The notes beneath the pieces were generated by a model. The model did no database searches. It was not told where the DNA came from and worked only from the letters and a program-made list of their open reading frames with translations. A stretch of 64,000 nt of DNA, from NCBI GenBank assembly GCA_964649725.1, contig CAZYTM010000004.1:1-64000 (forward strand), written 5' to 3'. Every line of letters begins with the position of its first letter. The stretch's first letter is position 1. A program made the translations under genes and the position numbers. The stretch comes from CAZYTM01 sp964649725 (GTDB lineage: Bacteria; Desulfobacterota; Desulfuromonadia; Geobacterales; Geobacteraceae). This document shows, piece after piece, positions 43,493 through 53,042 of this stretch.

Positions 43493-44564
43493 GTTCAACA
43501 CTTTTTTTATCGAGAACATTTTCCCTGGGCAAAAATAGTCGCATGATGAGAAGAATCGATCCAGTAGTACAGAGTAGAATAGATTTAGTCAATAACGACA
43601 CATCTAAGCTGTAGTAAAAATAGAAAATATAGCTCAAAAGACTTATTACCCCCAGGACAGCTAGTAACAAATTGGCATTGTTATAGCCAAATAGTAAAAT
43701 CAAGAAGAGTAAGGCAACCCCAGGTGAACAGTATGTTATGAAGGCAAATATGCATGATCCAGTAACTACAAACTGCAAATAGAGCTGTACAGGGAGGGCA
43801 TTACTGCTTTTAAGTAGACGCGAAAAAACCAAAGATAATATAATCCCGGTGCAGATAGAACCGATCCAGATAGCACTTGTACTTTCTATATGATCAATAC
43901 CAGTTTGAGAATTGAGCGAATCAAAATTGGTGATATTTTGCATAAATGAGATTATTGCGGCAGCAATGGCGATGCCATAACCAGCTGCTCGTAATCGCTT
44001 GCCTTGCAGAACCTGGAACTCGGTTAGCCACGGGTAACTCAATGCAGCAGCTATAAGAGGGGTAATTAGGGGGTGTAATCCTAAGTCCATTAATGCATAG
44101 GTTATGGTTAATGCCCCGGCTAATGCCGACCAGAAGATAAGAGCGTAGCTAGTAGCAAAAACTAACTGAATTAACTGAACTGCTGCCATTAATAGCAACG
44201 GTGCAGCTGACTGACGCTTAAACAGCGTTGATAGGCCAATCAATAGCAGGATCTGACCAGTCATATTGAGGGCAATAGTAAACTGAGCAGCAAAAATATT
44301 CCCTTGGCAGTAACGTCCCAGAATTAGTGCCAAGAGACAGGTGGCTGTGCCTAGAGTAAAGGTGGCAAGAGAGCTGTCTAACAGATATGAATAACTAATA
44401 CCGACAAAGCCGGTCAGGAGAAGGGCGCAAATCCAGCCGGCACTTCCGAGTATAATCGGCACATGTAAATTAGTGTTGATATTTTTAGACTTCGGCAGAT
44501 CGCCATCTACCAGAGCTGCTCCCTTAAGCCGAGACCATACTTTTTGCCGAGCTGATTCAGTCAT
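43485..44564 (-). CDS. DUF4401 membrane protein
   Basis: The 359-residue protein has about ten hydrophobic helices. It begins MTESARQKVWSRLKGAALVDG and is the usual partner of DUF2157 and GDYXXLXY proteins. Its first codon overlaps the stop of the DUF2157 gene (ATGA) and its end overlaps the GDYXXLXY start, so translation is coupled along the operon. It probably forms a membrane complex with both. The substrate or process is unknown. Confidence 0.85.
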   Translation of the reverse strand: MTESARQKVWSRLKGAALVDGDLPKSKNINTNLHVPIILGSAGWICALLLTGFVGISYSYLLDSSLATFTLGTATCLLALILGRYCQGNIFAAQFTIALNMTGQILLLIGLSTLFKRQSAAPLLLMAAVQLIQLVFATSYALIFWSALAGALTITYALMDLGLHPLITPLIAAALSYPWLTEFQVLQGKRLRAAGYGIAIAAAIISFMQNITNFDSLNSQTGIDHIESTSAIWIGSICTGIILSLVFSRLLKSSNALPVQLYLQFVVTGSCIFAFITYCSPGVALLFLILLFGYNNANLLLAVLGVISLLSYIFYFYYSLDVSLLTKSILLCTTGSILLIMRLFLPRENVLDKKSVEHA

Positions 44565-45745
44565 TCGGTCTCCTCATCCCGGGTTACAATTTTCAGCCCA
44601 TAGACACCGATTGCCAGCAGGGAGATGGTGGCAATGCCGATGTAGAGAAGTGTCAGGGGCCCTTGGTCTTGCAAATGTTTGCTGAGAAAGAATGCCGTCA
44701 CCACTATTATTGAGAGAAGGCCGCCAGCTAGCACATATATGTCACGAATCTGATGGCGGTAAACTGCGTATATAGCGCCAAGCCAGACAACCCAACAAAG
44801 TATCCCTGCAACAGTTGTTTGTTGCAATTCGGAAATACTGTTTATGGCTAGCATGCTGCTGCAGATCCCACTTGCAGCAGCCAATAGTCGAGTTGCCCAC
44901 CACTCCTGTAACCAGTCAACCCCGGCAGAAATCATGAATTCCCAGATAATCAGGGCCAGTGTATTGAGGAAAAATAGTAGCCAAAGTAATTTATCCAACG
45001 AGAATGTCTGCCCGAACAGAATGCCGGCTGATTTGAAATAGTAAATCATTGCTAGATTGGTCAGAGTAAGCCAGAATATCCAGAGGAGAGCGAATCGACC
45101 GATTATAACCCATGGGAGTATGGCAACTCCCCAAGCGATGAAGAGCTCAAAAGTATCGGCTCCTGTCTGGTAAATCTGGCCGATTAATACCAGCAGGGCT
45201 CCTATTAATAGAGCTGTAGTAAAGAGTATGGCCTTGCCAACGCTTCTTTCGAGACCCAGTCGCCAGATTAGCAGCATCAATGAAACAATCAGCAGTTCCA
45301 CAAGGCCAATTTTGGCGAAACGATTAAGTGCTTGCCATTTGTAGGTGATGAAGAAAATGATCCCGGATGTAACAAAAGCTGTGCCAAGCAAGAGACAAAA
45401 CCTGTCGGCAATGTTTTTCCAGTCGGCCAGGTCAGGGAGAACACCAGCAACAGTGGCGGCGTAATGATTACTGTTTGGCGCTATGATCCCTTGTTCTGAC
45501 CATTCGATGAGACAACATCTTGCGTTACGGCGAGGGCTGTTTTCAATAGATGCAGACAACTGACCAATCAGGCCTATTGTCCCTAATGTGCTGTCAGGAA
45601 CTACTTCAAGATGGGGAGTGAAGGTAAAGCGATGTCCACATTTATGGCATGTTACCCAGACTGCATTTGGTGGCAGCTGTTCATATGTGAATTCTTTACT
45701 GACATTGCAACTAGGGCAGGTGATGGAGAAAGTGGATCCGTTCAT
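44561..45745 (-). CDS. DUF2157 membrane protein with N-terminal zinc ribbon
   Basis: The 394-residue protein begins with a zinc-ribbon of the MJ0042 kind (CPSCNVSKEF...VTCHKCGHRF, residues about 10-41) that DUF2157 proteins usually lack. A DUF2157-like region follows, with about nine hydrophobic helices. The start follows GAGAGGG. The ribbon may be a regulatory or protein-binding addition. It is the first gene of the DUF2157-DUF4401-GDYXXLXY operon. I see no promoter that stands out upstream. Confidence 0.85.
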   Translation of the reverse strand: MNGSTFSITCPSCNVSKEFTYEQLPPNAVWVTCHKCGHRFTFTPHLEVVPDSTLGTIGLIGQLSASIENSPRRNARCCLIEWSEQGIIAPNSNHYAATVAGVLPDLADWKNIADRFCLLLGTAFVTSGIIFFITYKWQALNRFAKIGLVELLIVSLMLLIWRLGLERSVGKAILFTTALLIGALLVLIGQIYQTGADTFELFIAWGVAILPWVIIGRFALLWIFWLTLTNLAMIYYFKSAGILFGQTFSLDKLLWLLFFLNTLALIIWEFMISAGVDWLQEWWATRLLAAASGICSSMLAINSISELQQTTVAGILCWVVWLGAIYAVYRHQIRDIYVLAGGLLSIIVVTAFFLSKHLQDQGPLTLLYIGIATISLLAIGVYGLKIVTRDEETE

Positions 45746-45947
45746 CAGGATACCCTCTCAAAGAGAGCTGTCAAGCATCTGTTCAATCAGTCAAGAAACT
45801 TATAAAATGTCTATATTATCTACCTGGAAATATTTGAAATACAACTATGTGATTTGTATATCTACTCGTCTGTCAGGGAGCAAATAAGATACGAGACTAG
45901 TGTTGCGGCTATATCACTCCAATTGTTGAGACAGCATATACAGTCAG

Positions 45948-46394
45948 TCAAAATTTTGATGGGGTGAATTTTGTCCTGATTGTCTCATCCATCTCACGCA
46001 AACGTTGGCTTAGTACAGTGGCAATACCTTTATAAACCTTGGCTGCCATTTGCGGTTCATTCTCGAACAGTAGTTCAAGCGCATCGAATGGGACCTTGAG
46101 CAGTTCTGTTTCTTCAATGGCTGCAACAGTCGCAGATCGTGCGCCACGATCTATGAATGACATTTCGCCGATCGGATCGCCAATGGCTGGAGTTGCAAGT
46201 ATCAGGGCATCTTTTTTCACCATTACTGAACCATATTTGATTATATAGAAGGCGTTGCTTGGGTCGCCGGCATCGAATACCTTCTGTCCGGTACTATATC
46301 CTTCGCACTCAACTATAGAGGCTATTTTAACCAGTTCATCAGGTTCAAGCTCCTGAAAGAAAAATACTTTCACAAGCAGCTTGATGTTTTCCAT
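45948..46394 (-). CDS. Cyclic nucleotide-binding domain protein
   Basis: The 148-residue CRP-like sensor domain is without a DNA-binding part: FFQELEPDELVKIASIVE, FDAGDPSNAFYIIKYGSVMV and the phosphate-binding cassette GDPIGEMSFIDRGARSATV. The cassette arginine and adjacent serine are present (ARSATV), so cyclic nucleotide binding is plausible. Single-domain proteins of this kind act through partners; none is apparent nearby. It ends about 200 bases from the DUF2157 gene. Confidence 0.9.
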   Translation of the reverse strand: MENIKLLVKVFFFQELEPDELVKIASIVECEGYSTGQKVFDAGDPSNAFYIIKYGSVMVKKDALILATPAIGDPIGEMSFIDRGARSATVAAIEETELLKVPFDALELLFENEPQMAAKVYKGIATVLSQRLREMDETIRTKFTPSKF

Positions 46395-46703
46395 AGAGAC
46401 TGCTCCTTGTTGTACATTATTCTGTTTGCTGACGATTATAACTTGCTGCCGGCTGATAACAGATCATGTAAAAGGATAATTCAGAAAAAATCATATCAAT
46501 TTTATTGATTGATTAATGAGTATATTATCCTCTGACTGATGTAATGTAACTTCTTATATCATAATGGCTTTGAATTGTCGAAAATGAAATTGAAACGGAA
46601 TAAAACCGCCTGTCGGGAAGAGGTATATAATAAAGATATATTCGGTTCTATTGGGGAATGTAGTAAAAGGCCCGCTAATGCGGGCCATGCAGTAAAAGTT
46701 GAA
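46395..46703. other. Intergenic region with the nrdJ terminator
   Basis: About 310 bases lie between nrdJ (minus, ending 46704) and the CNMP gene (minus, starting 46394). Besides the nrdJ terminator at 46665-46686 it is AT-rich with no supported gene. It must hold the promoter of the CNMP gene, which I cannot place. Confidence 0.4.
46665..46686 (-). terminator. Rho-independent terminator of nrdJ
   Basis: On the minus strand the perfect seven-base stem GGCCCGC/GCGGGCC closes a four-base loop and is followed by TTTTA. It lies 18 bases beyond the nrdJ stop codon. Confidence 0.8.
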
Positions 46704-48929
46704 TTATGCGCACTCGCTGTAGCCACAGACTCTACAGACAGCACATCCCCCTTCATGCTCCACAACACCACCGCATTCAGGGCAGGCGCCACGTTCGAAT
46801 GCCGCTTTTTCAATATTTGCATCATAACCGTTGGCTACCATATGCATAGATATTGCCTTGGCAACCGCATCAGCGCAGGAAAGCACCTTGTTGTCGCCAA
46901 AGCCGGCAGGAGAGTGGCATGATATCCCGAGTAGCTGTTTGATAACCTGCCGTGCCTGAACGCCACTACGCCAGGCAAGTGATACCATCCTGCCGATTGC
47001 CTCACACTGGGAGGCAGCACATCCGCCAGCTTTACCCATGGTAGTGAAGAGTTCAAACAGGCCACTTCTGTCTTCGTTCACCGTGACATAAAGAGGCCCG
47101 CAACCTGTCTGCATCTGGTATGTCCAACCTTTTAGGGCTCTTGGTCGCTCACGCTTGACGGCATGTTTATCTTCTTCAACAGGGATAGGTTTCTCCTCTT
47201 TCTTGCCGGTGGAGAGGACCTGCTCATCGCGGGAGCCGTCTCGATATATTGTGACCCCTTTACATCCATACTGGTAAGCAAGAATATACACCTTTTCCAC
47301 ATCATCAATTGTGGCACTATTGGGGAAATTAACGGTCTTGCTAACGGCGTTATCGGTGTGGCGCTGAAAGGCAGCCTGCATTTCAATATGAACTTCAGGG
47401 GAAATATCATGAGCAGTTACAAAAATCTGTCTGATATCCTCAGGTATCACTTCTATGTCATGCACTGTTCCATGTTCGGCTATTTGTTGCATCAGACTGT
47501 CACTATAGAAACCTTGTTCTTTGGCGATTTTTTCAAAGATAGGGTTGACTTCGAGAAGGATGTTCTTGTCCATTACCTGACGGACAAAGGAGACGGCAAA
47601 TAGTGGCTCTACACCTGAAGAGGCATTTGCAATGATTGATATAGTGCCGGTAGGCGCAATAGTGGTGACAGTCGCGTTACGAATTGGAGCCAATCCCGGT
47701 TTGTCATATATTGAGCCCTTGAAGTTGGGGAAGGGCCCGCGAACTCTGGCCAGTTCCCTGGAGGCAGCATGCCCTTCATCATTGATAAACTTCATTAGTT
47801 TTTCCCCTAATTTGGTGGCATTTGAGGAGTCATAGGGGATACCGAGCATGATAAGCATATCGGCCCATCCCATTACGCCAAGACCTATTTTACGGTTGGC
47901 CCGGGTCATTTCAGATATCTGCGGCAGCGGGTAGTTGTTGACCTCAATAACATTATCAAGGAAATGAACACCTAGTCTGACGACTTCTTTTAGTCGAGCC
48001 CAGTCTACTTCGCCGTTTTTTACCATCTTGCCCAGGTTGATAGAGCCCAGATTGCATGACTCATAGGGGAGCAGAGGTTGTTCTCCGCATGGGTTGGTAG
48101 ATTCAATCATGCCGATTTTTGGTGTAGGGTTGTCCTTATTGAGTCTGTCCAGGAAGATTATCCCAGGCTCCCCGTTTTGCCAGGCCTGTTTGACGATGCG
48201 GGAAAATACTTTGCGGGCGTTGAGTGCACCGCAAGTCTTGCCGTCACGAGGATTAATGATGTCGTAATCAGCATCTTTTTCAACTGCCTGCATGAACGCT
48301 TCAGTTATTCCGACAGAGATATTGAAGTTGTTCAGATGGCGTTGATCGGACTTACACATGATGAAATCCATGATGTCAGGATGATCTACCCTCAGGATGC
48401 CCATGTTTGCGCCGCGTCTAGTCCCTCCCTGCTTTATCGTCTCAGTGGCGGCGTCAAAGACGCGCATAAAGGATATCGGTCCGGATGAGATACCTTTGGT
48501 AGACATCACAACATCGTTAGCTGGGCGGAGCCGGGAGAATGAAAAGCCGGTTCCTCCTCCAGATTTATGGATCAGGGCGGTATATTTGACGGCATCAAAG
48601 ATATCCTCCATGGTGTCGGCAACCGGCAGTACGAAACAGGCAGAGAGTTGTCCCAATTCCCGACCCGCATTCATCAATGTCGGTGAATTGGGGAGAAACT
48701 CAAAGTTGGTCATAATATGATAAAAGTCGTTTGCCAGCTTGCTTATATCAGCTTTCTTGTCAAAATTCCTGTCTGCTATAGCGATAGAATTGGCTATCCG
48801 GTCAAACATGTCGGATGCCGTTTCCAGAACTTTACCTTCAGTGTCACGTTTCAAGTATCGTTTCTCAAGGACAGTCAAGGCGTTTTTTGAGAGTTCAGGG
48901 GCTTTCCTTGCATTTACGGTCTTTTTCAT
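46704..48929 (-). CDS. nrdJ: Adenosylcobalamin-dependent ribonucleotide reductase, class II
   Basis: The 741-residue enzyme reduces ribonucleoside diphosphates with a B12-derived radical. Landmarks are NSPTLMNAG and GQLSACFVLPV near residues 80-105, the active-site loop STNPCGEQPLLPYESCNLG, TIAPTGTISIIANASSGVEP, and a C-terminal tail with four cysteines (CPECGG...CAVCRVCGYSEC) used to regenerate the active site or bind zinc. Length fits the short type without an ATP-cone, since residues 1-60 are not cone-like. A strong AAGGAGG precedes the ATG. The promoter carries two NrdR boxes. No class I or III reductase is in the window. Confidence 0.97.
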   Translation of the reverse strand: MKKTVNARKAPELSKNALTVLEKRYLKRDTEGKVLETASDMFDRIANSIAIADRNFDKKADISKLANDFYHIMTNFEFLPNSPTLMNAGRELGQLSACFVLPVADTMEDIFDAVKYTALIHKSGGGTGFSFSRLRPANDVVMSTKGISSGPISFMRVFDAATETIKQGGTRRGANMGILRVDHPDIMDFIMCKSDQRHLNNFNISVGITEAFMQAVEKDADYDIINPRDGKTCGALNARKVFSRIVKQAWQNGEPGIIFLDRLNKDNPTPKIGMIESTNPCGEQPLLPYESCNLGSINLGKMVKNGEVDWARLKEVVRLGVHFLDNVIEVNNYPLPQISEMTRANRKIGLGVMGWADMLIMLGIPYDSSNATKLGEKLMKFINDEGHAASRELARVRGPFPNFKGSIYDKPGLAPIRNATVTTIAPTGTISIIANASSGVEPLFAVSFVRQVMDKNILLEVNPIFEKIAKEQGFYSDSLMQQIAEHGTVHDIEVIPEDIRQIFVTAHDISPEVHIEMQAAFQRHTDNAVSKTVNFPNSATIDDVEKVYILAYQYGCKGVTIYRDGSRDEQVLSTGKKEEKPIPVEEDKHAVKRERPRALKGWTYQMQTGCGPLYVTVNEDRSGLFELFTTMGKAGGCAASQCEAIGRMVSLAWRSGVQARQVIKQLLGISCHSPAGFGDNKVLSCADAVAKAISMHMVANGYDANIEKAAFERGACPECGGVVEHEGGCAVCRVCGYSECA

Positions 48930-48995
48930 CAGCTATAACCTCCTTGAAATTATAAATGAATATCATATGGTCGTTACAGGGGGGAGCATAAAATA

Positions 48996-49011
48996 TCACC
49001 ACATTTAGTGC
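48996..49011 (-). promoter_or_regulatory. NrdR box, downstream copy
   Basis: The 16-base site reads TCACCACATTTAGTGC on the plus strand and fits the NrdR consensus (acaCwAtATaTwGtgt) at most of its conserved positions. Its centre lies 31 bases, three helical turns, from that of the second box, the spacing typical of paired NrdR sites. Confidence 0.6.
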
Positions 49012-49020
49012 TGGGTAAAA

Positions 49021-49049
49021 AATAAACCACAATATATATGGCATGTCAA
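49021..49049 (-). promoter_or_regulatory. nrdJ promoter with NrdR box in the spacer
   Basis: On the minus strand TTGACA (49049-49044) and TTTATT (49026-49021) are 17 bases apart. The upstream NrdR box (49027-49042, plus-strand core CCACAATATATATGG) fills exactly the spacer, so bound NrdR would block RNA polymerase. Confidence 0.65.
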
Positions 49050-49205
49050 GCTTAATTAAGAAATTAATCATAACCGGTTGATATGTTATGTGTCTAATGT
49101 AAATGAGCTTGGAATAGTACTGAGGCAATTTACTTTCAAGCTGCTTTGTGATAAACATATTTGATTACGATGACTAATAACTTGTCATTCGGATATGGAG
49201 CAGTA

Positions 49206-50258
49206 ATGATTGAATGTGAAGCATGTGACAGAGAACATCTTGAAGCACAAGTAAAAGCCCTTAAAGATCTAATAGAGGTTGCCAAAGCTGTTGTCTCAAC
49301 ACTTGACCTTGATACTGTTTTGCAAGCGATACTGACAAGTGCCATGCGCTTTGCCGATACACCTGCCGGCAGTGTAGCTCTCTATGATGACAAAAAAATG
49401 GAGTTGACCTTACATGCACATGCCGGATTAACTGCTGATTTTGTCAAGCGAGAACGCTGGGATGTGACAGCAGGTGGTCTTACCGAACAAGTTTTGCTGG
49501 CTGGCGATATTATGTTTGTTGAGAATACAGAGGATACGGCCTACTTTAATAACCCGATTGCTCTCAATGAAGGAATTCGCTCTCTTATCTGTGTGCCGCT
49601 CTTGGTTCATGGCCGTGTAGTTGGGGTCCTCTATCTGGATGATTTCAAACCACGACAGTTCGACCGTGAAAAAATGAAGTTATTGGATATTCTAGCTTCC
49701 TTTGCAGCAATGGCGATATATAATGCAAAGCTGCACAATCGCACCAAACTTATGGCCATCACCGATGCACTGACAGGATTGCACAATCACCGATATTTCC
49801 AACAAGTATTCAGTCAGGAATTGGGACGGGCCAAACGTTATCAGAAACCGCTTAGTATCGTTCTGCTTGATGTTGATGATTTCAAGAGCTTCAACGACCG
49901 GTATGGGCATGCCAATGGTGATCAGGTTTTGGCGGTTATTGGCGAAATCATCAGCACTACCTTGCGCAGGGTCGATTTTGCTTTTCGTTATGGTGGTGAG
50001 GAGTTTGTGGTGCTACTTCCTGAGGCACGTCTTGAAAGTGCTCTGCAGGTTGCTGAAAGGTTACGTGAACGGATTGAGAAAGAGACTGCAGCCATGCTTG
50101 CTGACATAGCAGACCATGGGGTTACGGTCAGTGTCGGTGTTGGCTGTTTCCCTGATGATGGCGTACGTAAGGATGAGCTTTTCAAAAAGGTGGATAGCCT
50201 CCTGTACAAGGCCAAGGAGTTAGGTAAAAACAAGGTATATTTTGTAAAGGAGAATTGA
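49206..50258 (+). CDS. GAF-GGDEF diguanylate cyclase
   Basis: The 350-residue protein (start ATG 49206, GGAG six bases upstream) has an initial coil (HLEAQVKALKDLIEVAK), a GAF domain (about 30-170) and a GGDEF domain with RYGGEEFVVLLPE. The RRVD inhibitory site lies five residues before the GGEEF. It should make c-di-GMP in response to a small ligand bound by GAF. It is divergent from nrdJ, whose NrdR boxes lie in the shared upstream region, although there is no sign that NrdR acts on this gene. Confidence 0.92.
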   Translation: MIECEACDREHLEAQVKALKDLIEVAKAVVSTLDLDTVLQAILTSAMRFADTPAGSVALYDDKKMELTLHAHAGLTADFVKRERWDVTAGGLTEQVLLAGDIMFVENTEDTAYFNNPIALNEGIRSLICVPLLVHGRVVGVLYLDDFKPRQFDREKMKLLDILASFAAMAIYNAKLHNRTKLMAITDALTGLHNHRYFQQVFSQELGRAKRYQKPLSIVLLDVDDFKSFNDRYGHANGDQVLAVIGEIISTTLRRVDFAFRYGGEEFVVLLPEARLESALQVAERLRERIEKETAAMLADIADHGVTVSVGVGCFPDDGVRKDELFKKVDSLLYKAKELGKNKVYFVKEN

Positions 50259-50283
50259 ACAGTAATTACACTGTTCTGTCTAT

Positions 50284-51549
50284 ATGTTATTTGACCTATT
50301 GCATCGTCATTTATTGAGTTTTCTCGTCATTATAATGATTCTAATCGGTGTGTCATCCGGAGTGGTTAGCGCTAATCTGACAAGTCCCGGTAAAGATTTG
50401 CTAGTTGAAGACCCACAGGTAGATCGAATAACCGATACGCCGGGGTTTGCAAAAAAAGCGTTGCCAGTTGCCCCGCCAGTAAGCACACACCCGACTTCTG
50501 AAATGCGTAAGCGTAACCTTAACGGGAGGAAATCTGACCAGTTATATCGGGGTATTACCATTAGTGAAGATACTACTTGGCATGGGGAGATTATGGTCGA
50601 GGGAGGGGTTACGGTTGCATCCCATGCCACTCTGACTATTCTTCCTGGGGCTATAATACATTTTCGTGTAACTGACCAAGCGTCGCTATATAATGCCAAT
50701 CTGCTTGTCCAGGGACGTCTTTTGGCGGTCGGGACCGCAGAAAAGCCTATAATATTTACTGGTGCCTATGATGATACCGAGCCTGGTGACTGGCAGGGGA
50801 TCATTTTATTGGGCAGTGAGAAAAAGAATCTTCTTGAATATTGTCGCATCGAAGGAGGTGTAATCGGTATTGATGCAGCTTATTCCACTTTGACGCTCAA
50901 AAATACGAGCCTTGTCAAATGTCTTACTGGAACCCGGTTACAGGATTGTCTGGTTGTTATGGCGGGTGGAGGCGCAAGTAGCTGCAGACTAGGGATGATT
51001 ATGACGGACAGCGAAGCAGATATTCGTGACGCCAGCTTCTCCAGTAATCGCCAAGGTCTCCTGGCGGTCAGGAGTTCTCTCTACCTCTCAGGAGCCACTC
51101 TTTATGGCAATGAATTCGAAGCTCTAAGTGCCGAGAACTGTAAAATAAAGGTATTCGTCAGTAGTTTTACAGTAAATGGTAATGGCGCCAGTCTGGTTGC
51201 ATCTGAAGGGGGAGTAACAAACAGTCGGTTCCTGAAAAATGTCGATTATGGCTTGATGCTTGCTAAGTCCAGAGTCAAGGTAAATAATAACGAGATATCC
51301 CAGAATGGTCGTATTGGGCTGCGGGTTGAAGACGGCCTAGGAATTGCCTGGGGGAATAACTTTTCTGCCAATGGAGCTTATGACCTTTACAATGCCGGCA
51401 CTGAAGAGTTCCGGGCAATAGGTAACTGGTGGGGAGGTGTCTCTGCAACCGATGTGAATGCAAGAATTTACGATTACCAGAAGAATAACAATCGTGGCCG
51501 GGTAGTATTCCTGCCGATGTTGCCGCAGAAACCTCAGACCGGTATGTGA
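50284..51549 (+). CDS. Exported right-handed beta-helix protein
   Basis: The 421-residue protein has a signal sequence (about 10-30, FLVIIMILIGVSSGVVSA). The mature part, from about residue 90, has repeated short beta turns such as GGVTVASHATLTILPGAIIHF, ASLYNANLLVQGRLLAVGT and NNEISQNGRIGLRVEDG, as in parallel beta-helix proteins of the pectate-lyase fold. It ends NWWGGVSATDVNARIYD, which resembles the terminal motif of right-handed repeat proteins. Enzymatic activity is not evident. It lies 25 bases after the diguanylate cyclase and before a cysteine-desulfurase-like gene. Confidence 0.85.
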   Translation: MLFDLLHRHLLSFLVIIMILIGVSSGVVSANLTSPGKDLLVEDPQVDRITDTPGFAKKALPVAPPVSTHPTSEMRKRNLNGRKSDQLYRGITISEDTTWHGEIMVEGGVTVASHATLTILPGAIIHFRVTDQASLYNANLLVQGRLLAVGTAEKPIIFTGAYDDTEPGDWQGIILLGSEKKNLLEYCRIEGGVIGIDAAYSTLTLKNTSLVKCLTGTRLQDCLVVMAGGGASSCRLGMIMTDSEADIRDASFSSNRQGLLAVRSSLYLSGATLYGNEFEALSAENCKIKVFVSSFTVNGNGASLVASEGGVTNSRFLKNVDYGLMLAKSRVKVNNNEISQNGRIGLRVEDGLGIAWGNNFSANGAYDLYNAGTEEFRAIGNWWGGVSATDVNARIYDYQKNNNRGRVVFLPMLPQKPQTGM

Positions 51550-51591
51550 AAGCGGTTGCCAAGCACCCTTTATCATGCTAGACATGAAATA

Positions 51592-52755
51592 ATGACAGTA
51601 TATCTTGATAATGCAGCAACATCTTTTCCTAAGCCAGAGAAAGTATATCGAGCGGTCGATTTTGCCCTTCGCGAGATCGGAACCAGCCCGGGCCGGGGAA
51701 GTTATAAACGAGCCATAGATGCCAGTCGGCTTGTATTTGAAACACGGGAACTGTTATCCACTTTTTTGGGCGGGCCAGATATATCAAGGCTCATATTCAC
51801 CCATAGCACCACCGAGTCTCTCAATATTGCTGTTAATGGCTTGGTGCGACCGGGACAACATATCGTTGCTGCAGCTGCTGAACATAACTCTCTGGTCCGG
51901 CCGATTCGATATGCAGAAAAGCGTGGCATAGATGTAACATGGTTGTCAGGCGACTGTATGGGCATTATTGACAGCGCTCAAGTCATGGATTCTATACGTC
52001 CAGAAACTTCGCTGGTGGCAATTTCGCACTGTTCAAATGTTACTGGTACAATCCAACCTGTTGCAGAAATCGGTGCCGTTACCAGAGCAAAGAGTGTTGC
52101 GCTTTTAGTTGATGCAGCCCAGAGTGCTGGTAATTTACCAATTGATGTGACTGAAATGAAAATTGACCTGTTGGCAGCGCCAGGTCACAAAGGTTTATTG
52201 GGATTACAGGGGACTGGTGTTTTATATGTAGGGCAGGGTCTTGAACTGGCCCCCTTGATGGTTGGTGGTACAGGAAGTCATTCCAGTGGTCTTGATCATC
52301 CGGACATTCTGCCAGATAGTCTGGAGAGCGGCACTTTAAACCTCCCTGGACTTGCTGGTTTGAAGGCAGGGGTAGAATACATTCTGGAGATAGGGCTTTC
52401 ATCGATTAGGGCCAAGGAAATGCAACTGGTAGGAATGTTGCTGACAGAAATGAATGATATACATGGTGTTAAAGTTTATGGTCTGAAAAATGACCTAGAC
52501 CGTCACGGCACTCCGGTGTCATTTACAGTTGAGGGTATGGACACTGCTGAAGTTGGATTCGTTCTTGACCATGAGTACGATATCAGTGTTCGTACCGGCC
52601 TCCATTGTGCTCCGGCAACTCATCAGGCAATTGGCACTTATCCGGCCGGAACAGTCAGGGTGAGCCCAGGGTGGTTTACCACTGAAGCAGAGATAGATAT
52701 CTTTTTGGATGCACTGAGAAAAATCGCGACAGGAGCATCGAGGAGGAGGAGATGA
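51592..52755 (+). CDS. Cysteine desulfurase-family PLP enzyme
   Basis: The 387-residue class V aminotransferase-fold protein (start ATG 51592 gives the usual beginning MTVYLDNAATSFPKP) has an aspartate at D174 (LLVDAAQS), the PLP lysine K200 in APGHKG and a cysteine C339 in RTGLHCAP, so it keeps the active-site cysteine of group II desulfurases. It belongs to the branch of short proteins often named after the Enterococcus form rather than to IscS or SufS. The sulfur acceptor is unknown. It overlaps the small lipoprotein gene by four bases. Confidence 0.93.
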   Translation: MTVYLDNAATSFPKPEKVYRAVDFALREIGTSPGRGSYKRAIDASRLVFETRELLSTFLGGPDISRLIFTHSTTESLNIAVNGLVRPGQHIVAAAAEHNSLVRPIRYAEKRGIDVTWLSGDCMGIIDSAQVMDSIRPETSLVAISHCSNVTGTIQPVAEIGAVTRAKSVALLVDAAQSAGNLPIDVTEMKIDLLAAPGHKGLLGLQGTGVLYVGQGLELAPLMVGGTGSHSSGLDHPDILPDSLESGTLNLPGLAGLKAGVEYILEIGLSSIRAKEMQLVGMLLTEMNDIHGVKVYGLKNDLDRHGTPVSFTVEGMDTAEVGFVLDHEYDISVRTGLHCAPATHQAIGTYPAGTVRVSPGWFTTEAEIDIFLDALRKIATGASRRRR

Positions 52756-53021
52756 AGATGAGAAATGTTATTATTGTTGTGCTGCTGGGGCTGTTGATTG
52801 CTGGCTGCTCTTTGCCACCTGAAAAACCGATTACCAAAGATGAGCTATACCGGACCGGTATCTACAACTTTTATACAATCAAGGAGTCACCGGAAAGTGT
52901 CTTGGCCGCATTAAACCGTGAAGGTGAAGTAGTTCTTGCCGCTCAGTACAAAGAACGTCTGGTACATATAAAAATTCTAGCCACAAATACTGGATTGCAG
53001 CTATTTTTCTACGATCGATAA
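52752..53021 (+). CDS. Small lipoprotein
   Basis: The 89-residue product has a lipoprotein signal LLGLLIAGC (residues about 11-19), with the cysteine followed by SLPPEKPI, and a short folded-looking domain that starts at DELYRTGIYNFYTIKES and ends LQLFFYDR. An AGGAGGAG lies close to the ATG, and the start overlaps the desulfurase stop. No known family was recognised. Its place between a sulfur enzyme and PhoH gives no clear hint. Confidence 0.8.
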   Translation: MKMRNVIIVVLLGLLIAGCSLPPEKPITKDELYRTGIYNFYTIKESPESVLAALNREGEVVLAAQYKERLVHIKILATNTGLQLFFYDR

Positions 53022-53042
53022 GATTGTTACGGAAAGGTGACG

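Noticed and set aside
48930..49205. Cobalamin riboswitch before the B12-dependent reductase
   Set aside because: No B12-box or long structured leader was seen; NrdR boxes explain regulation better.
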